From JAATFS01 sp037145635 (GTDB taxonomy: Bacteria > Pseudomonadota > Gammaproteobacteria > Xanthomonadales > Xanthomonadaceae), in assembly GCA_037145635.1 (NCBI GenBank), contig JBBCXB010000006.1:1-64000 (forward strand): a DNA stretch of 64,000 nt. The letters run 5' to 3'. The translations under genes and the position numbers were made by a program. The notes beneath the pieces are model-generated. The model made no database searches, was not told the origin of the DNA, and saw only the letters and a program-made list of their open reading frames with translations. Shown here in pieces: positions 61,750 to 64,000 of this stretch; position 1 is the first letter of the stretch, and each line of letters starts with the position of its first letter.

Positions 61750-63014
61750 CGCCCCTCACGCCGCAACGGCTCGACGCGCACTACCACACCAGCTTCGGCC
61801 GGCTTGCCGGCTATCTCCCGCAGGACCGCAGCGGCCTTGCCGCATGGCACGCAACGCTCCACCACAAGGCGGCGGTCCGCAGCGCCTCCGGTCCGTCGGG
61901 CTATGTCCACGCCGCGGTGCAGGCGCTCGCGGGACTGATCTCGTCCGATGCGCTCGTCCGGATGTACGTTACCGAAGCGATCGCCGAGACCGCGGCCCTG
62001 ACCCAGAACATCCGGGACGTGGACGACATGCTGGCCAAGCTCGACGTGATCTGCACGATGGCGCCCGAGTACAACGTGGACAAGCGCGCGCGCGCGCTGT
62101 TCCCAATGTCGGCGCTGTTCGTCGACATGATGGCCACGGCCGCCGGCCGCGCGCTGTTCCGCCTGGATGCCTTCAACGAGGGGCTCAGGGCGATCCTGAG
62201 GACCTGGTCGGCCTATCTGGACAGCGCGGACAGCTGCTGGGTGCTGAATGCCGACCCGCAGACCGGCTGGCTGGGCACGGCCGCCAGGAGCGAGTTCAAG
62301 CTCGACGACTTCGTGATCGACTGGAACGCCGAGCATGGCGGCTTTTCCTCCTACAACGCGTTCTTCCATCGCGAGATCAAGCCCGAATGCCGGCCGATCG
62401 CACAGCCCGGCGATGCCAGCCTCGTCACCTCGCCCAACGATGGCACGCTCTATCGCATCGCCACCGATGTGCAGCCGAGCGCGGTGTTCTGGATCAAGGA
62501 GAAGTGCTATTCGCTGCAGGACATGCTGGATCAGCCGGACGACGCGGTGCTGCAGCGGTTCGTCGGCGGGACCGTGGTGCAGATCTTCCTGAGCGGCGCC
62601 GATTACCATCGCTGGCATGCGCCGGTGGCCGGCGTGGTGTCCTGCCGGAAGGTCGACGGCCTGCTCTTCAGCGAGAACGAGGACACCACGTTCGATCCGG
62701 ACGCGGGCGTGGCGTCGCAGGTCTACGGGGCCGCCCTCAACAACCGTGGACTGGTCTCGATCGTGGCCGATGATTCGCGGCTCGGCACCGTCTACGTGAT
62801 GCCCATCGGAATCACCGAGATCTCCTCGCTGACCCAGACCGCGGGCAATGGCCAGCCGGTGGCCAAGGGCGACGAGCTGGGCTACTTCAACTACGGCGGC
62901 TCCACCCTTTGCCTGGTGTTCGAGCGCTCCGTGCAGCTGGATTTCGGCGCATTGAAGGAAGGCGACAGCCTCCAGGTCAATGCGGCGCTCGCCCGCCTGA
63001 TCCTCCCGGTCTGA
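61746..63014 (+). CDS. PsiD-like phosphatidylserine-decarboxylase-family enzyme
   Basis: A 422-residue pyruvoyl-type decarboxylase. Residues about 30-170 fit the PSDC helical domain found in PsiD-like proteins. The remainder is the PSD catalytic domain with GADYHRWHAPVAG (286-294) and the self-cleavage site FNYGGSTLCLVF, where Gly385-Ser386 replaces the canonical LGST. Cleavage should create the pyruvoyl group. PsiD of Psilocybe decarboxylates tryptophan, so an amino-acid or peptide substrate is as likely as a lipid. The ATG at 61746 is used (AGGA seven bases upstream; ATG at 61740 is too close). Confidence 0.85.
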   Translation: MTPLTPQRLDAHYHTSFGRLAGYLPQDRSGLAAWHATLHHKAAVRSASGPSGYVHAAVQALAGLISSDALVRMYVTEAIAETAALTQNIRDVDDMLAKLDVICTMAPEYNVDKRARALFPMSALFVDMMATAAGRALFRLDAFNEGLRAILRTWSAYLDSADSCWVLNADPQTGWLGTAARSEFKLDDFVIDWNAEHGGFSSYNAFFHREIKPECRPIAQPGDASLVTSPNDGTLYRIATDVQPSAVFWIKEKCYSLQDMLDQPDDAVLQRFVGGTVVQIFLSGADYHRWHAPVAGVVSCRKVDGLLFSENEDTTFDPDAGVASQVYGAALNNRGLVSIVADDSRLGTVYVMPIGITEISSLTQTAGNGQPVAKGDELGYFNYGGSTLCLVFERSVQLDFGALKEGDSLQVNAALARLILPV

Positions 63015-63068
63015 CCCGGCCCGATCCGGCCGGGTCGACCCCAAGCACATCCCCTTCCGGAGCACGCC

Positions 63069-64000
63069 ATGACCACGCTGGACGTCAAGATCGTTTCGTT
63101 GGATGCCGGGCAGCCGGCCGAACCCGCGCAGGCGGCGGACTCGGTGGGCGTGTGCCTTTCCGGCGGCGGCAGCCGGGCCCTGGCCTGCGCCATGGGCCAA
63201 CTCAGGGCGCTGCGCCATCTCGGGCTGCTGGACCGGGTCGCGGCGATCTCGTCGGTGTCCGGCGGCACCTGGGCCAACGTGCTGTTCACCTACCTGCCCG
63301 ACACGATCGGCGACGACGAGTTCCTCGGCCCGGTGGAGCTGGATCCGTCGCAACTCACCTGGGAGGCGCTCGGCCAGATGGCGCCGCACAATCTGGGCCA
63401 GGTGCCCTGTCGCCTGGGCGTGCTGAAGATCCTGGAACAGCTCACCCAGCTCGCCGACACGTATGCGTCGTCGGACCTGTGGCAGGCGGTGGTCGGCCGT
63501 CTGGTGCTCGGCGACTTCGGCCTGTGGCAGCCGGAGCAACAGGACGGCTTCGACCCGCACTACTTCAGCGGCACCGCGGCCTACCTGGCCGGCGCGGACG
63601 GCCCGCTGGCCCGCAATCCGCAGCTGGACGCCGGCGCCTTCTACACCGTGCAGCGCCCCCGCCCGCTACCGATCTTCAATGCGTCGGTCTTCGTCAACGA
63701 CGGCGACGACGCGGACCTGGTGCCGTTCGAGGCCAACTCCCTGCTGGGCGTGCGCGCGGTGTTCGACCAGCCCGGGCAGCTCGGCGTCATCGGCGGCGGC
63801 CTGATCGACTCGTTCGCGATGGGCAGCAGCTACCTGGCCGAGCGCGCGGCGGGCGAGGTCGAGACCAGCGTTCCGCTGCGCCCGTTCAGCCTCAACGACA
63901 TCGCCGGCTGCAGCAGCGTGGCGCCGGCGGAGTACTTCGAGGAGAAGTTCCGGCAGTTCAGCGGGCTGGTGCCGCGCTACCCGTACTGGCCGGTCCACGA
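63069..64000 (+). CDS. cPLA2/patatin-like lipase, partial
   Basis: At least 310 residues, running off the window. The N terminus has the oxyanion loop CLSGGGSRALACAMGQLRAL (31-37) and the nucleophile elbow ISSVSGGTWAN (Ser64), matching the cytosolic-PLA2/patatin catalytic fold. The catalytic Asp probably lies in VIGGGLIDSFAMGSS. Such enzymes cleave phospholipids or other acyl esters. It is 54 bp behind the decarboxylase gene on the same strand, so it likely belongs to the operon; further genes may follow. Confidence 0.8.
   Translation, partial: MTTLDVKIVSLDAGQPAEPAQAADSVGVCLSGGGSRALACAMGQLRALRHLGLLDRVAAISSVSGGTWANVLFTYLPDTIGDDEFLGPVELDPSQLTWEALGQMAPHNLGQVPCRLGVLKILEQLTQLADTYASSDLWQAVVGRLVLGDFGLWQPEQQDGFDPHYFSGTAAYLAGADGPLARNPQLDAGAFYTVQRPRPLPIFNASVFVNDGDDADLVPFEANSLLGVRAVFDQPGQLGVIGGGLIDSFAMGSSYLAERAAGEVETSVPLRPFSLNDIAGCSSVAPAEYFEEKFRQFSGLVPRYPYWPVH

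Noticed and set aside
61746..63014. Housekeeping phosphatidylserine decarboxylase
   Set aside because: It carries a PSDC N-terminal domain, has GGST in place of LGST, lacks the membrane-linked Psd N terminus and sits in an MNIO operon.

Overview
The window is high-GC chromosomal DNA from a gammaproteobacterium of the Xanthomonadaceae (Xanthomonas, Pseudoxanthomonas, Lysobacter or Luteimonas type). Pointers are the PhoP/PhoQ pair preceded by a PepSY-like gene, the birA-coaX-SPOR operon, the DUF1800/DUF1501 pair, twin entericidin lipoproteins, the KatB catalase with its ankyrin protein, and many exported peptidases. The genus cannot be fixed from this window. Most of it is ordinary core genome; three stretches are accessory.

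Layout. 1-387: a folded palindromic repeat and no gene. 388-8475: two EamA permeases, an M28 peptidase, a metallo-beta-lactamase-fold hydrolase, trpS, a CsbD protein, two entericidins and arginase. 8722-13236: a dTMP kinase, tRNA-Thr, the SPOR/coaX/birA operon, a small exported protein and mtfA. 13250-20150: the DUF1501/DUF1800 pair, phoQ-phoP-PepSY and dusA. 20055-24994: a decayed genomic island inserted in the 5' end of dusA. It has a truncated integrase, a MerR regulator with a membrane protein, two small phage-type genes and a three-gene operon of unknown function. A displaced piece of the old dusA start remains at its far end.

25366-28082: a small membrane protein, the ankyrin protein and KatB. 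28430-33822 (minus strand): a complete graspetide (omega-ester peptide) RiPP operon. It encodes an HlyD adaptor, a C39-peptidase ABC exporter, a 55-aa precursor, an ATP-grasp ligase and a DUF6624 protein, with a clear promoter and closing hairpin. The precursor core is unusual: Ile/Val-rich, with only Thr, Asp and Glu available for ester rings.

34080-57281: dinG, aroE, a PD40 protein, a Fur-box-linked PepSY flavoreductase, a decayed acetyltransferase, hemB, a bestrophin, DUF885 and DPP-IV-like peptidases, an FNR-type regulator, a Nu-class GST, a UPF0114 protein, a TonB-domain lipoprotein, an ABC-2 export pair, a TAP-like hydrolase and a small XRE-regulated membrane operon.

57753-64000 (plus strand): a five-gene operon, the most novel region. 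It has a ferritin-like enzyme whose C-terminal tail carries ten Cys in a Gly-rich duplicated pattern. Next come a DUF692 multinuclear iron oxidase (MNIO), its DUF2063-type partner, a PsiD-like phosphatidylserine-decarboxylase-family enzyme and a cPLA2/patatin-like lipase cut by the window edge. MNIO/partner pairs usually modify Cys residues of a small peptide. Here the only Cys-rich candidate in view is fused to the ferritin-like enzyme, which suggests an undescribed type of MNIO system.
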